In this document: piece by piece, positions 1 through 8,460 of the stretch
Numbering within the stretch: position 1 is the first letter of the stretch
Layout: each line of letters opens with the position of its first letter
Origin: Litoreibacter albidus
Lineage (GTDB): Bacteria; Pseudomonadota; Alphaproteobacteria; Rhodobacterales; Rhodobacteraceae
DNA: 64,000 nucleotides
Direction: 5' to 3'
Assembly (NCBI RefSeq): GCF_900107015.1
Contig: NZ_FNOI01000007.1
Coordinates: 1 to 64,000, forward strand
Notes under the pieces: generated by a model
The model's input: the letters and a program-made list of their open reading frames with translations, nothing else
What the model was told of the DNA's origin: nothing
The model's database searches: none
Program-made: the position numbers and the translations under genes

Positions 1-2321
1 TGAATGGCGCGGTTGAGACTGTGCTCGGGAATGTCGTGGCGAATGACACGCTGAACAGCGTGGCGGACCCTGCGATCGGGAGCGATGTGACGCTGAACGG
101 GTCGGGCACGGCGCAAGACGGCACGACGTCTCTGGGCCTTGATGTGACGCCGACTGCGGGGAGCATCACGCTGAACGCTGACGGGAGCGTTACGGTTGCG
201 GCGGGGACGACGGCGGGCAGCTATGTCTATACGTATGAAATCTGCGAGGTGCTGAACCCGTCGAACTGCGACACGGCGACGGCGACGGTTGAGGTTGCTG
301 CTGCGGCGATCGTTGCGAATAACGACACGCCGGCTGCGCCGGTAGATCTGGCCCAGCCGACGACGGGCGTACTGAACGTACTTGATAATGACATGTTCAA
401 CGACTTGCCTGTGGATCCAGCGGGGATAACGGTCACTCCGGTTGGTCCGTTGCCAAGCAACTTTGTTCTCAATTCGGATGGTACCTTGGATACAACGGCT
501 TTGGTTCCAAACGGCACTTACTCCTTTGACTATCAGATCTGCGAGGTCGTGAATCCGACGAACTGTAATGCCGCAACCGTTCAACTTGAGGTGATCAGCT
601 CTTTGCCGTTGGTCACAGGCAACGTCTATCTTGATACCAACGGGAACGGCAGTTTCGAAGCAGGCTCTGATGAGGTTCTGGAAGGATATGCTGTTGAGCT
701 CATTCTTGACGGGGTTGTGGTACAGACAACGACATCCGGCAGTGACGGCTCTTACGAGTTCTCTGGGTTCACACCTGACAATGGGTACGAAATTGTCTTC
801 ACTGACGTGGCGACCGGCGTGGCCGTGGGGAGCATCAGCGATCTGGATATTGAGGCTGATACCGTACTTATGGATCAAAACCAGCCTATTGATCCTGCGG
901 GCGTTATCTACAACTCGGCCACGGGAGCGCCTGTCCAAGGGGCTACAATTCAAATGACAGATGCGGCGGGTACGCCTTTGCCCACAGTCTGTCTGCTGCC
1001 TGGCCAGCAGCCTCAAACTACAACCGCTACTGGCCAGTATAGCTTTGACGTTATTCCGGGCGGGGCGCCGAGTTGCCCAACTGCCGAAACGGAGTACCGG
1101 CTAAAAATCACGACTTATCCGTCGGGGTTCGTTACGGCTGTGTCGGCCCTTACACCTGCTGAGGCGGGGACGCTCGACGCGACGACTTGCCCTGTGGATG
1201 CCGTGCCTGGTGGTAGCTGCCAATTGTCGGCGTCTAGCACCGCACCAGCGGCAGGGTCGCCAACGCCGTACTACTTAGCATTTTTGTTGGCTACGGGAGA
1301 CCCTGACGTCATCAATAACCACATTCCGTTGGACCCGGTTCCAGTTGTGCCGGTGAACGGGCTGAGCATTACGAAAGTCGCCAATGTAACAACTGCGCGC
1401 ATCGGCGATGTGGTGACCTACACGATCACGGCGAGCAACGGGAATTTGGTCGCCGCAGGCCCGCTAGATGTCGTCGACATTCTGCCGGCTGGTTTCCTGT
1501 ACACCCCTGGTTCGGCCACGCTGGATGGCGCGGCTGTGGTTCCGACGGTGTCGGGCAACCGTGTAACGGTCGAGAATGTGACAGTGCCTGCCTCAGGAGT
1601 TGCGACGCTGACGCTCCAAGTCCGTGTTACCAGTGCGGCACTCGCGGGTGACGCGGCAAATAGGGCGCGGATGGTCGACCCGATAACAGGGAACGCCTTG
1701 AGTGCAGACGGCGTCGCCATCGTGCGGGTTGTGTCCGAGCATGTGTTCGACTGCGCGGACATCATCGGTAAAGTATTCGATGACAAGAACCACAATGGTT
1801 ACCAGGACAAGGGTGAGCCTGGGTTGGCTGGGGCACGCGTGGTAACTGTCCGAGGCGTTCGAATTACCACTGACGAGTTCGGGCGGTTCCACGTCCCTTG
1901 TGCGGAACTTCCGTCGGACATTGGCTCGAACTTTACGCTGAAGCTTGACACCGCAAGCTTGCCGACAGGCTACCGCGTCACAACAGAGAACCCACGGGTG
2001 ATCCGCGTAACCGCAGGTAAGATGGCCAAGCTCAACTTTGGCGCTTCGATCTCTAACGTTGTCGACATTGATCTCACCGCGACAGCGTTTGAGCCAGATA
2101 CGGGGGAGCCAATCGACGGCTTCGGGGAAAGTGTGGACCGGCTGTTGGCATCGATTAAACGCAAACCTTCGGTGTTGAGACTGTCTTACCTTCTTGAAGA
2201 CGAAGAGCTGAAAACTGCTCAGAAAAAATTACGGCTGGTTGAGAAAATTCTCCGCGCAAAATGGAGACGGGTGGGGGGCTACAAGCTGAACATCGAAACA
2301 ACCATCAAACGTGTGCAGTGA
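1..2321 (+). CDS. Large repeat-containing surface protein, 3' part only
   Basis: The frame is open from base 3, so the gene starts left of the window; 772 residues are visible. The first ~200 residues hold two copies of a ~95-residue beta-sandwich type repeat, each ending in a CEV-NP-NC motif. Next come an SdrD B-like segment (VYLDTNGNGSFEAG), a DUF11-like segment (LSITKVANVTTARIGD...) and a second B-like segment (IIGKVFDDKNHNGYQD). The tail is basic and rich in K and R. These modules are typical of secreted or cell-surface adhesin-like proteins. It stops 11 bases before an outer-membrane barrel gene on the same strand, which suggests co-transcription and a surface protein with its membrane partner. 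Ligand and secretion route cannot be read from the sequence. Confidence 0.75.
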   Translation, partial: NGAVETVLGNVVANDTLNSVADPAIGSDVTLNGSGTAQDGTTSLGLDVTPTAGSITLNADGSVTVAAGTTAGSYVYTYEICEVLNPSNCDTATATVEVAAAAIVANNDTPAAPVDLAQPTTGVLNVLDNDMFNDLPVDPAGITVTPVGPLPSNFVLNSDGTLDTTALVPNGTYSFDYQICEVVNPTNCNAATVQLEVISSLPLVTGNVYLDTNGNGSFEAGSDEVLEGYAVELILDGVVVQTTTSGSDGSYEFSGFTPDNGYEIVFTDVATGVAVGSISDLDIEADTVLMDQNQPIDPAGVIYNSATGAPVQGATIQMTDAAGTPLPTVCLLPGQQPQTTTATGQYSFDVIPGGAPSCPTAETEYRLKITTYPSGFVTAVSALTPAEAGTLDATTCPVDAVPGGSCQLSASSTAPAAGSPTPYYLAFLLATGDPDVINNHIPLDPVPVVPVNGLSITKVANVTTARIGDVVTYTITASNGNLVAAGPLDVVDILPAGFLYTPGSATLDGAAVVPTVSGNRVTVENVTVPASGVATLTLQVRVTSAALAGDAANRARMVDPITGNALSADGVAIVRVVSEHVFDCADIIGKVFDDKNHNGYQDKGEPGLAGARVVTVRGVRITTDEFGRFHVPCAELPSDIGSNFTLKLDTASLPTGYRVTTENPRVIRVTAGKMAKLNFGASISNVVDIDLTATAFEPDTGEPIDGFGESVDRLLASIKRKPSVLRLSYLLEDEELKTAQKKLRLVEKILRAKWRRVGGYKLNIETTIKRVQ

Positions 2322-2332
2322 AGGATACGATC

Positions 2333-5300
2333 ATGAGCATTAAGACCAGAACGCGCTCCATCGGCACCTTTCTAGGGACGACTGCCCTATGCGTGCTTTA
2401 TCCGGCTCTCGCCGCGATGGCAGAGCAGAACTGTGCACTTGTTAAAGGAGCTCTTCCAGAAGGGTGCGAGTTAGGAACTGCCGGCGATAGCGTTAAGATG
2501 CCGGTTGGTGCCAATACCGAAAAGGCATCAGGGGATCGTCATCAGGCGACAGGTTTCGTAATTTCAGTCGATGGGGAAACCTTCGAAGGCGACAGGGAGG
2601 TTGAGACCAAGAAGCGCAAAGCCGACGTCGCTCTGGCCGAGGCCGACATTCGCGTGCAGTCCGACGATCAAGCAATCGTTAAGCGGTTAGACCTAGAGGT
2701 TTTAGGGGAGGCACGCCGGTTGGCCGCCGGTGACACGGTGACTTTGCAGTCTGTGACTAATTACCCCGCATTCCTATCTCGTGGTGAGGTTCATATTGTG
2801 GACCAGCTGGCGCGTGGGGGTCCCCGAAAAGTTGCGGTGCACCAGCTTGACCCGAACGGACAGGTTTCGGTCACGCTTCCGGAAGGCGAGGGCCTTGTTG
2901 TGATCCATAGGGTGTACGACGCCAAAGGCCGATATGACGAGACATCGGCGGTGACGCTGGATCGACCTTACAGTGCGCGCGGCGAAGCGGGCGTTGAAAA
3001 GGGTAAGTCAACCGCTGTTGTCGATCGCATCCCCGTGCGCGGCGGTGCCGTGACAGTTTCAGGCAGTTCTTTGGCGCCGAACGCCGCCGTCTCCACGCTG
3101 GGTGAGACAATCTATGCTGACAGTCAGGGCAAGTTTGTTCTGCAACGTATTTTACCGAAGGGTGAGCAAACTGTTGTGGTGCAAGCCAACAGCGCTGGTC
3201 GAGATATCACGCTTGCGCGCGATGTAGAGCTGGGCAAGTCGGACTGGTTTACGGTCGGTGTGGTCGACATCACAGTGGGGCACCGAGAGCAAGGTGTGAC
3301 CGGTGCTGACGGCAGCTATCAGAAGGGCCGCCTAGCATTTTACACCAAGGGAACCACCGCAAACGGCGTCACCATCACCGCATCCGCGGACACTCGAGAG
3401 GAAGACTTTTCGGACATTTTGCGTAAGTTTGACGAGAAAGACCCGCGCAGTTTGCTTACACGCATAGATCCGGATGAGTACTATCTGACCTACGGCGATG
3501 ACAGCACTTTCGAGGAAGACGCGCCGACAGCCGGAAAGTTTTACTTCAAAGCAGAGCGCGACGAGAACTTTGCGATGTGGGGAACCTTCAAGGGCCAGAT
3601 CAACGGTTCGCACTTTCTTCGCAACGAACGTACGCTTTACGGTGCGCAAGCGCAGTACAAGTCAGCGCAGCAAACGTCGAGCGGCGAAGCACGAGTGGAA
3701 CTGGATGTCTACGCGGCCCAACCTGACAACCTTCCGCAACGGGACGTTTTTCGCGGGACAGGCGGTTCCGTCTATTTCCTCCAACGTCAGGACATCTCCA
3801 TCGGGTCTGAAACCCTTTCTATCGAAATTCGCGATCCGGCTTCCGGCCGTGTGCTTGAACGCCAATCTCTGGTTTACGGTCGCGATTACGAGATCAACTA
3901 TCTGCAAGGTATTGTGACACTTAAGGCACCATTGACCAGCACGACAGGCGGTGGGGTCGTCGTTACCAATCAAGGTGGCGAAGAGAATGTGAATCTTGTC
4001 GCGCAATATGAGTACACACCAACCTCTGGCAATCTTGAGGGATACGCATACGGCGCGCGTGCGCAAGTTTGGGCGACAGACAAATTGCGTTTCGGCGCGA
4101 CCAGCTTGATAGAGAAAACGGGCACTGCCGATCAAAAGTCTTATGGCGCTGACGTGTTGTATCGCTACAACGAAAACACCTTTGCCTCGCTTGAGTATGC
4201 GCGCAGCGAAGGGCCGGGTTTTGGGTCAAGTTATTCCACCGATGGTGGTCTGATTATCGACAACGTCGCGGCGGTCGGTGGAACTGGTGAAGCCTTTAAG
4301 GCCGAAGTAGCTGCCGACTTTGCAGACCTAGGGTTCGGCACTGAGGGTCGCTTCGGCGCATATTATGAGCATCGTACATTGGGGTTCTACTCTCTCGACT
4401 ATCAAGTAGGAGCGGGGACTGGCGATGAGACCCTTTGGGGTGGCTTTACCGAGTTCAGGGTATCTGACCGAATGAAGTTATCGGTGTATTATGATGACTA
4501 CAGCAACGGTGTCGGGCAGTTTAGCCGTGAGGGCGGGGTTGAGGTCGAGTACCAGTTGTCCCCCACTGAGAGGCTTGATTTCGGGTTAGAGCACATCGAC
4601 AAGAAGACGGCCTCGGATGACGGTTCACGCACTGATGCCGCGGTGCGTTACACGTCCAAGGCCACCGAACGTTTAGAATGGTTCGTTTACGCTCAGGCAA
4701 CGTTGCAGAATGAAGGGTTGAGCAAAAACAACCGCATCGGAGTGGGCGGCGCATATGACTTCCAAAACGGTTGGAAAGTCAGTGGTGAACTCTCTGACGG
4801 ATCGACGGGCGTTGGTGCCGCCGCGCGTGTTTCGTATGAGGACGAGAACAATAACTCGGTTTATTTCGGCTACGAATTGGATCCCGACCGCGAATTCTTC
4901 ACGGGAAACGTGTCTGGTGCGGACAAAGGCCGATTTGTCTTCGGTGGTCGTCGCCAAATCACACGGAGCTTGGCCTACTATGGTGAAAATACCTACGATC
5001 TGTTTGGCTCTCATAAATCACTGAGCAGCACTTATGGCGTCGACTACGCCCGTAGCGATTTCCTGAACTACACCGCCGCTATCGAGGTTGGACGGATCAA
5101 CGATTCAATCAATGGTGACTTTGACCGTGAGGCTGTTTCCTTTGGTGTGCGGTATGAAGATGAGGCGCTGACAGCGCGTGCGCGACTGGAGTACCGCCGT
5201 GAACGTGGTTTGACTTCGGGAACGAACCGAGATGCAGATACTATCCTCTTCTCGGCTTCGGGACGGTACAAGATTTCCGACGCGAGTCGCCTGGTCTTCA

Positions 5301-5863
5301 ACCTGGACGCCTCTCGTACTGATACCGATCAATCTTCCATCCTAAATGGTAAGTTGATCGATGCATCGCTAGGCTATGCCTATCGCCCAACGGATAATGA
5401 CAAGTTAAATGTCTTGCTGAAATACCGTTACTTATATGATGATTACGGCCAGCGGATTGACGGCACCGATGTGCTAGGAGCGCGCCAACGCAGTCATGTT
5501 CTAAGTTTTGATGCTATTTACGATATTAAGCCCCAATGGTCGGTTGGCGGTAAACTTGGTGTCCGCCTCTCTAAATCAGCGGCAACAGCGACAAGTCCAT
5601 ACACGCAAAACGATGCGTGGCTGGGGGTTCTCAACACAAGGTATCACATCGTCCACAATTGGGATGCGCTGCTGGAAGCCCGCGTGCTGGATGCAGAACA
5701 AGCCGGCACGAAAGAGTACGGGGTACTTGGGGCCGTGTACCGCCATGTCGGAAATAACATGAAGCTTGGTATTGGTTACAACTCAGGGCGCTTCTCTGAT
5801 GACCTGACGGACCTGACCTATGATGATAAGGGCATCTTTGTGAATATGATCGCCAAGTTTTAA
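2333..5863 (+). CDS. Large outer-membrane beta-barrel protein
   Basis: A 1176-residue protein. I chose the ATG at 2333 because a signal peptide follows it directly (basic start, hydrophobic core GTTALCVLYPALAAMA, cleavage near residue 30). An upstream in-frame ATG at 2261 lies inside the preceding gene. Residues ~200-330 look like carboxypeptidase-regulatory or Ig-like segments (GETIYADSQGKFVLQRILP). A conserved LVYGRDYEINYLQGIVTLK motif follows near residue 535. The C-terminal half is a long run of alternating aromatic strands ending in a terminal Phe, the usual signature for barrel assembly by BAM. Family members accompany DUF11/SdrD-type proteins, so it may anchor or export the upstream protein; that role is inferred. 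Confidence 0.75.
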   Translation: MSIKTRTRSIGTFLGTTALCVLYPALAAMAEQNCALVKGALPEGCELGTAGDSVKMPVGANTEKASGDRHQATGFVISVDGETFEGDREVETKKRKADVALAEADIRVQSDDQAIVKRLDLEVLGEARRLAAGDTVTLQSVTNYPAFLSRGEVHIVDQLARGGPRKVAVHQLDPNGQVSVTLPEGEGLVVIHRVYDAKGRYDETSAVTLDRPYSARGEAGVEKGKSTAVVDRIPVRGGAVTVSGSSLAPNAAVSTLGETIYADSQGKFVLQRILPKGEQTVVVQANSAGRDITLARDVELGKSDWFTVGVVDITVGHREQGVTGADGSYQKGRLAFYTKGTTANGVTITASADTREEDFSDILRKFDEKDPRSLLTRIDPDEYYLTYGDDSTFEEDAPTAGKFYFKAERDENFAMWGTFKGQINGSHFLRNERTLYGAQAQYKSAQQTSSGEARVELDVYAAQPDNLPQRDVFRGTGGSVYFLQRQDISIGSETLSIEIRDPASGRVLERQSLVYGRDYEINYLQGIVTLKAPLTSTTGGGVVVTNQGGEENVNLVAQYEYTPTSGNLEGYAYGARAQVWATDKLRFGATSLIEKTGTADQKSYGADVLYRYNENTFASLEYARSEGPGFGSSYSTDGGLIIDNVAAVGGTGEAFKAEVAADFADLGFGTEGRFGAYYEHRTLGFYSLDYQVGAGTGDETLWGGFTEFRVSDRMKLSVYYDDYSNGVGQFSREGGVEVEYQLSPTERLDFGLEHIDKKTASDDGSRTDAAVRYTSKATERLEWFVYAQATLQNEGLSKNNRIGVGGAYDFQNGWKVSGELSDGSTGVGAAARVSYEDENNNSVYFGYELDPDREFFTGNVSGADKGRFVFGGRRQITRSLAYYGENTYDLFGSHKSLSSTYGVDYARSDFLNYTAAIEVGRINDSINGDFDREAVSFGVRYEDEALTARARLEYRRERGLTSGTNRDADTILFSASGRYKISDASRLVFNLDASRTDTDQSSILNGKLIDASLGYAYRPTDNDKLNVLLKYRYLYDDYGQRIDGTDVLGARQRSHVLSFDAIYDIKPQWSVGGKLGVRLSKSAATATSPYTQNDAWLGVLNTRYHIVHNWDALLEARVLDAEQAGTKEYGVLGAVYRHVGNNMKLGIGYNSGRFSDDLTDLTYDDKGIFVNMIAKF

Positions 5864-5912
5864 GCAAGAGGCGGGCGCCCGTACAAGGTGTGAACATGGC
5901 GTCGATGTCGGA

Positions 5913-5947
5913 GACGGGGCGACTTTCATTTGGGAAAGCGCCCCGTC
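5913..5947 (+). terminator. Strong hairpin terminator after the barrel gene
   Basis: A 9-bp stem (GACGGGGCG paired with CGCCCCGTC) encloses a further 5-bp stem (CTTTC/GAAAG), 50 bases after the stop codon. The T-tract is poor (ATGTTTTC after a gap), so termination efficiency is uncertain. Confidence 0.6.
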
Positions 5948-6474
5948 ACGCATGTTTTCTACCGAAGACTACATTCAGTATAAGAAAACTTGGCCCTGCC
6001 AATATTTTGGGAGGGAACATCATGGGTAAGGTGGCCGCTTGAGGGTATTACTCAACTCTCGGAGACAGCAAAAATTTGACGCATAACTGAAGCGCGGGCC
6101 TAGACTACCACGTTACAATTCTCGACCTTTGTTTAGCATCGAGGGCCATGCAATATTTTCGTATCAGATGGCTTTGGGGTATCGCTGGGGGTGCTTCGTT
6201 TATGAGTGCTTTTATTAAGGTTATATTTTAGTAGCTTACCTGTTGAATGGGCGCGCGCGTGTGGTGCTAATAAATCAGTAAAATCAGATACTTAAAGCCT
6301 GAGGGTGAATTCCGACACTCTCCTTGTGTTTGTCTCTGGAGGCAATCTGGAGGCTTTCCAGTAGGGGGTGACTCCGAGAGTGGCAGGAGGCGGGAATCAC
6401 AATCGAATCAGGTGTTTAAGTATAACCAGTGTCTTCGATAGGAGGAGATTTACCTTCGGTGCTGTTCCACCGCG
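5948..6474. other. Intergenic region without a gene
   Basis: About 530 bases between the barrel-gene terminator and a truncated gene at the IS3 border. I see no open frame with a convincing start or conserved protein features. It is probably decayed sequence beside the IS cluster. Confidence 0.5.
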
Positions 6475-6656
6475 TTAGCGGGCGGGGAAGCCCTTTTCAT
6501 CAAGTCCAAGCTGTTCGCGGCGCTGTGCTACCTTAGAGGCGTGAATGCCAAGCCGGTTGCCGACAGGCTTGGGTTTGTACGTCTTGAGTCGGGGACGCTC
6601 GCGGCTGGTCTCGCGTGAGACCAAGTGAGCCAGCGCGACGTCGATGGACGTTTCTG
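6475..6656 (-). pseudogene. C-terminal gene fragment cut by the IS3 element
   Basis: On the minus strand an open frame runs out of the IS boundary (6656) for 60 codons to a stop at 6475. The peptide starts TETSIDVALAHLV and ends GLDEKGFPAR. It has the composition of real coding sequence, but upstream codons lie inside the IS, so the gene lost its 5' end. I do not recognise the family. Confidence 0.4.
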
Positions 6657-6712
6657 TGATCCTCCCCCACTGAAGTGGTCCTCCGCTATGTTTAGGAAAA
6701 CGGAGGAAACAC

Positions 6713-6991
6713 ATGGCCAACAAGCGACCCAAGCCCGAAGAGATTGTCACTAAGTTACGGCAAGTTGAGGTTCTGACGGGGCAAGGGATGTCACGTCTGG
6801 ATGCGATCCGGCAGATCGGTGTGACTGAACAGACATTCTATCGCTGGAAGAAGAAGTACGGCGGGATGGGTGCGGATCAATTGAAGGAACTCAAGCGTTT
6901 ACAGAAAGAAAATGAGCGGTCGAGAAAGGCCGTATCGGATTTGACGCTGGACAAACTGATCTTGGCGGAGGCCGCAAAGGGAAACTTCTAA
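6713..6991 (+). CDS. IS3-family transposase OrfA
   Basis: A 92-residue DNA-binding subunit of an IS3 transposase. The helix-turn-helix is at residues ~14-45 (GMSRLDAIRQIGVTEQTFYRWKKKYGG), followed by the leucine-rich LKELKRLQKENERSRKAVSDL dimer segment. A canonical -1 slippery heptamer, GGGAAAC, lies at 6979-6985 in the correct phase (G GGA AAC). It would shift ribosomes into the OrfB frame just before the OrfA stop. The ATG follows a GGAGG-type ribosome site (CGGAGGAAACAC). Confidence 0.85.
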   Translation: MANKRPKPEEIVTKLRQVEVLTGQGMSRLDAIRQIGVTEQTFYRWKKKYGGMGADQLKELKRLQKENERSRKAVSDLTLDKLILAEAAKGNF

Positions 6992-7839
6992 GCCCCGCTC
7001 GCCGTCGTGCTTGCATTGATCGTGTTCGTGCTGAGCTGAATGTCTCGGAGCGCCGCGCGTGCCGCGTTCTGAGACAACATCGATCTACGCAACGCAAAAT
7101 GCCTACAGGTCGTGCCGGTGAAGAACGATTGGTGGCCGATATGATCGAACTGACCCGGCAGTATGGCCGCTACGGCTATCGTCGGATCGCTGCACTGCGG
7201 AGAGATGCTGGCTGGCATGTGAATGACAAGCGCGTCGAAAGATTGTAGCGACGGGAGGGGTTGAAAGTACCAATGAAACAACCAAAGAAGGGGCGGCTTT
7301 GGCTGAATGATGAGGCGTGCGTTCGATTGCGACCTGAACACCGCGATCATGTGTGGTCCTACGACTTCGTGCATTGTCGGACTGACGACGGAAAGGCGTT
7401 CCGTACGCTCAACATCATCGATGAATACAGCCGGGAATGTTTGGCCATCTGTGTGGATCGCAAGCTGAACTCTGGCAACGTCATCGACGTCTTGAGCGAT
7501 CTGTTCATCCTGCGCGGCGTGCCGTCGTTCATACGATCCGATAACGGCCCTGAGTTCGTTGCGAAGGCCGTCCCAGACTGGATCAAGGCCGTTGGTGCGA
7601 AGACGGCGTACATCGAACCCGGCAGCCCGTGGGAGAACGGGTACTGCGAAAGCTTCAATGCAAGGTTCCGCGATGAGTTCCTGAATGGAGAGATCTTCTA
7701 CAGCCTGCGCGAAGCCCAAATCTTGATCGAAGAATGGAGGAAACACTACAACACGAAACGCCCCCACAGTGCTCTGGGCTATCGCCCACCAGCCCCGGAA
7801 ACCATCGTCCAGATGGACCAAAGGCCAATCATGCACTAA
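6991..7839 (+). pseudogene. IS3-family transposase OrfB, nonsense-interrupted
   Basis: The frame reached by -1 slippage from OrfA encodes an integrase-core transposase. It has an N-terminal HTH_21-like part (YGRYGYRRIAALRRDAGW) and the DDE core: YDFVHCRTDDG with the first Asp, the second Asp in IRSDNGPEF, and the Glu in WENGYCESFNARFRDE. At 7246-7248 TAG interrupts the ERIWRREGLKVP block, where IS3 transposases have Trp (TGG). A single G-to-A change explains it. The rest is open to 7839, so the loss seems recent. Confidence 0.85.
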
Positions 7840-7867
7840 CAATCAAACTGGACCACTCAGGTGGGGC

Positions 7868-8282
7868 TGATCAAGATGATTGGCCAGAGCAGGAAAAATC
7901 AGAGGTAAATGACAAGAGTGGCGAACGATCTGAGGAGGGGCAATCGGATGACGACCCCGACGATCTGATGTTGCACCTTATCATAGCTGTTGAGGGGAAT
8001 GATTGGCTATTTCACCCCTTCGATGACGATTGGTTTCCGTCCATTCCTCATGGCCACAAGCCATCGGGTAGACGAACTGATAAGCTTGATCCGTACCTTG
8101 GCTGGGTTTACGATAAGTCCAAACAATCGGGCAGATTGAAGCGGAAATCCATCATTTCACTCTGGAATGATGAGCGGTTTCGAAAAACGGCAAGCTGCGC
8201 GATTGATTACTACCTTAATGAACACCGCCATTACCGTGGCTGGCGTGTTTCCAACCCGCGACGGCTTCCGCGACGCAGATAA
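7868..8282 (+). pseudogene. 5'-truncated gene fragment beside the IS3 right end
   Basis: The frame continues rightward from the IS3 end for about 135 codons to a stop at 8282. It has an acidic segment (GERSEEGQSDDDPDDL), then a well-formed block containing FPSIPHGH, LDPYLGWVYD and SLWNDERFRKTA...YYLNEHRHY. The block looks like a genuine small conserved domain, but I cannot name it. The last ~12 residues are Arg/Pro-rich and may be out-of-frame decay. It was probably a gene whose 5' part was lost with the IS insertion. Confidence 0.4.
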
Positions 8283-8460
8283 GCGAAGATATGATCGTGA
8301 ATTGATCTGTAGCCTTTCGCTGCAATGTCCGCTTCGGGTAATCTGCACTGAACGACGGAGACCTCTGCTAAAGGCGGCTTAGGGCCGTTAGCAGCGGCGA
8401 GCCAGCACCCGTGAAGCTGGACTTTCTGCAATGCCGAGAACGGCAGGTTTGAGCCGATTG
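8283..8460. repeat. Diverged dispersed non-coding repeat (8.3 kb copy)
   Basis: A gene-free GC-rich stretch up to the IS1182 end. It contains words also seen near 18.0 kb and 36.0 kb (GTGAAGCTG, stretches rich in GCCGTTAGCAGCGG and AACGGCAG), so it looks like a diverged member of a dispersed family. Confidence 0.3.

Larger units (their letters stand above)
6657..7873 (+). mobile_element. IS3-family insertion sequence, decayed
   Basis: A 1217-bp element with related ends. The left end starts TGATC and contains AGTGGTCC; the right end read in reverse also starts TGATC and contains GAGTGGTCC. Inside are OrfA and an OrfB in the -1 frame, the usual IS3 layout. No clear target duplication flanks it, and OrfB carries a nonsense codon, so it is probably immobile without help in trans. 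Confidence 0.8.

Noticed and set aside
7246..7248. Programmed readthrough or recoding of TAG in the IS3 OrfB
   Set aside because: IS3 elements use -1 slippage, which is present upstream; a TGG-to-TAG mutation is the simpler explanation.
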